Source of the DNA: CAYUQT01 sp964596165
Lineage (GTDB): Bacteria > Planctomycetota > Phycisphaerae > UBA1845 > JAFGLZ01
NCBI GenBank assembly: GCA_964596165.1
Contig: CAZQTW010000066.1
Coordinates: forward strand, 1 to 34,632
Length of the DNA stretch: 34,632 nt
Direction of reading: 5' to 3'
Shown piece by piece: positions 34,496 through 34,632 of this stretch. A program made the position numbers and the translations under genes. Each line of letters begins with the position of its first letter. The stretch's first letter is position 1. The notes below the pieces were generated by a model. It was not told the origin of the DNA, ran no database searches, and saw nothing but the letters and a program-made list of their open reading frames with translations.

Positions 34496-34632
34496 CCGAA
34501 GACAGTCCTATCGTTCAAGAGGTCCGGCGTCGTGCCATGCTCATCAGCGCGCGATTCGGGCACGATCCCCGAAAGTATCTAGCCCGGATTATTCACACTG
34601 GCCTCTTTTTTACGACCTCCTTGTGGGTTAAG
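34492..34632 (+). CDS. Small antitoxin-like protein, cut by the window end
   Basis: Starts at the ATG at 34492, overlapping the PIN stop by four bases, and stays open for 47 codons to the window edge. It begins M-T-E-D-S-P-I-V-Q-E-V-R-R-R and continues I-S-A-R-F-G-H-D-P-R-K-Y-L. The pattern D-P-I-V-x-E-V-R with A-R-F-x-x-D is common in small proteins encoded directly after PIN genes of this subfamily, so an antitoxin role is likely by position and resemblance. The last ~14 visible residues (I-I-H-T-G-L-F-F) do not follow that pattern, so a divergent or disrupted C-terminus is possible. Confidence 0.6.
   Translation, partial: MTEDSPIVQEVRRRAMLISARFGHDPRKYLARIIHTGLFFTTSLWVK

Noticed and set aside
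1..34632. CRISPR arrays, transposases, integrases, tRNA or rRNA genes.
   Set aside because: No regularly spaced repeats, no transposase or recombinase motifs and no tRNA-like cloverleaf were noticed in any gap.

Overview
The window is a GC-rich, densely coded bacterial segment with genes on both strands, several non-ATG starts (GTG and TTG) and good Shine-Dalgarno sites. I see no rRNA, tRNA, transposase or CRISPR array. The gene mix suggests Planctomycetota, possibly Phycisphaerae-like: a DUF4838 protein, a PcRGLX/PL26-like protein, a secreted propeller-like glycosidase homologue, a TPR/radical SAM/SPASM protein, soluble NtrB/NtrC-type signalling and MacAB-type export. This assignment is an inference from gene families only.

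Layout. (1) 1-487 holds the C-terminal end of a MurJ-like flippase, converging on a leftward gene set. (2) 478-5883, minus strand, is a probable operon: periplasmic adaptor, ABC ATPase and MacB-like permease, followed by an AstE/AspA-like zinc deacylase and an SDR oxidoreductase. (3) 6227-7333 is alanine dehydrogenase, divergent from a small lipoprotein; a perfectly palindromic -10-like box lies between them. (4) 8160-12234, plus strand, is a sensor kinase and sigma54-type response regulator pair with a good sigma70-like promoter, then the tRNA pseudouridine synthase TruD. (5) 12278-14592, minus strand, has a sugar isomerase/epimerase-like TIM barrel downstream of a secreted propeller-like glycosidase homologue. 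(6) 14728-16695 is a GT39-type membrane glycosyltransferase. (7) 16766-23240, minus strand, reads in transcription order: a second GT39-like protein, rnfC, rnfD, cstA, clpS. (8) 23410-24534 is an RMD1/DUF155-family protein. (9) 24735-32500 looks like a carbohydrate-related island: a Tat-exported alpha/alpha-toroid protein, a DUF4838 protein, a radical SAM/SPASM protein and, convergent to them, a PcRGLX/PL26-like protein. (10) 32787-33929 is a secreted von Willebrand A protein. (11) 34016 to the end is a PIN-domain toxin-like gene overlapping a small gene cut by the window edge.

The most unusual part is the rnfC-rnfD pair. No other Rnf/Nqr subunit and no ApbE flavin transferase is seen nearby. 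RnfD lacks the S-G-A-T flavinylation motif; an S-L-T-R stretch seems to sit in its place. The first 44 conserved residues of RnfC lie upstream of any ATG, GTG or TTG in their frame, directly behind a perfect AAGGAGG. This implies non-AUG initiation, or a frameshift at a GGGG run just after an out-of-frame ATG. Next to CstA, this may be a reduced or specialised redox module rather than a standard Rnf complex.
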